From: Caulobacter sp. SL161
GTDB lineage: Bacteria > Pseudomonadota > Alphaproteobacteria > Caulobacterales > Caulobacteraceae
Reading direction: 5' to 3'
NCBI RefSeq assembly: GCF_026672375.1
Contig: NZ_JAPPRA010000001.1
Location: 3,472,001 to 3,536,000, forward strand
DNA: 64,000 nucleotides
Positions 63,754 to 64,000 of this stretch are shown here, piece after piece. The notes under the pieces were generated by a model. The model made no database searches, was not told the origin of the DNA, and saw only the letters and a program-made list of their open reading frames with translations. Made by a program: the position numbers and the translations under genes. Every line of letters starts with the position of its first letter. The first letter of the stretch is position 1.

Positions 63754-64000
63754 ATGGAAAAAGTGCCGATGACCGTCGCGGGGTACCAGACCCTCGACGA
63801 AGAACTGAAGCGTTTGAAGACCGTCGAACGACCGGCGGTAATCGCCGCGATCGCCGAGGCGCGCTCGCATGGCGACCTGTCGGAAAACGCCGAGTATCAT
63901 GCCGCCAAGGAGCGTCAGGGCTGGATCGAAGGCCAGATCGCCGAGATCGAGGACAAGATCGCCCGCGCCCAGGTCATCGACGTGACGAAGCTCTCGGGCA
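63754..64000 (+). CDS. greA: Transcription elongation factor GreA, N-terminal part (runs off the window)
   Basis: The first 82 codons. The N-terminal coiled coil is recognisable: [20 protein letters not shown] (start), [16 protein letters not shown] (the tip with the acidic Asp and Glu pair that places Mg2+ in the RNA polymerase active site) and [15 protein letters not shown]. GreA rescues paused polymerase by triggering transcript cleavage. ATG at 63754. The rest of the gene is beyond base 64000. Confidence 0.96.
   Translation, partial: MEKVPMTVAGYQTLDEELKRLKTVERPAVIAAIAEARSHGDLSENAEYHAAKERQGWIEGQIAEIEDKIARAQVIDVTKLSG

Overview
The window is GC-rich (roughly two thirds G+C), densely coded DNA that looks like a Caulobacter chromosome. 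The reasons are three outer-membrane TonB-dependent receptors of the Xanthomonas/Caulobacter type, a PrnA-like halogenase cluster next to one of them, operator sequences resembling the Caulobacter xylose operator, Caulobacter-style -35 boxes (TTGACG), a flagellar rod-like mini-protein and many alphaproteobacterial intergenic palindromes. No rRNA, tRNA, CRISPR array, prophage or classical insertion sequence was recognised.

Layout. 1-4509: the end of a flavin amine oxidase gene, then a pyrimidine-ring degradation locus, rutR (minus) divergent from rutB-rutC-rutD-rutA, with a near-perfect RutR operator between them. 4635-5138: a periplasmic FKBP isomerase. 5468-27708: a xylan/glucuronoxylan utilisation locus with a GH35 beta-galactosidase, GH43, GH10 xylanase, TonB receptor (frameshifted in this sequence), four tandem PrnA-type flavin halogenase-like genes (one broken and missing both catalytic residues), a GIY-YIG nuclease, an M20 amidohydrolase, GH67 alpha-glucuronidase, mannonate dehydratase, a GntR/FadR-type regulator and an acyltransferase. 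27830-30139: a HAD hydrolase and a TPR/2-oxoglutarate oxygenase fusion. 30377-35180: a second TonB receptor with a TTG start, divergent from a 2OG-Fe(II) oxygenase and a small secreted protein. 35719-46391: an eight-gene overlapping operon (Tat-signal TldD, TldE, DUF4159, MoxR ATPase, DUF58, two BatA-like membrane proteins and a DUF4175 protein). 46739-49849: a third TonB receptor. 50341-55061: DUF1272, carA with a long hairpin-rich leader, a second GIY-YIG gene inside a duplicated segment, an SDR and a zinc alcohol dehydrogenase. 55238-64000: a flagellar mini-protein, M28 peptidase, DUF998 protein, two methyl-accepting chemotaxis proteins, a GST and the start of greA.

How the genes fit together. 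The xylan locus has the pieces expected of a TonB-dependent carbohydrate uptake system: xylo-oligosaccharides enter through the receptor and are cut by GH10, GH43, GH67 and GH35, and the (methyl)glucuronate branch is degraded through mannonate dehydratase. Two operator types recur only in promoter regions of this locus and of the other two TonB receptors: a LacI-type site fitting TGNTANCGNTANCA (as in the Caulobacter xylose promoter, recalled from memory) and a GntR-type site TGGTCAGACCW, which also lies directly in front of the locally encoded GntR gene. This suggests a shared xylose plus uronate regulon.

The most unusual structures are: (i) the GIY-YIG genes, each preceded by a roughly 100-bp palindrome and a small hairpin whose arms covary between the two copies, one of them inside a duplication that includes the last codons of carA; (ii) two tandem terminator-like hairpins between the carA promoter and start codon; and (iii) two frameshifts, both at G5 tracts, in the xylan locus. 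Several starts were moved from the longest open frame on the basis of Shine-Dalgarno and signal-peptide evidence.
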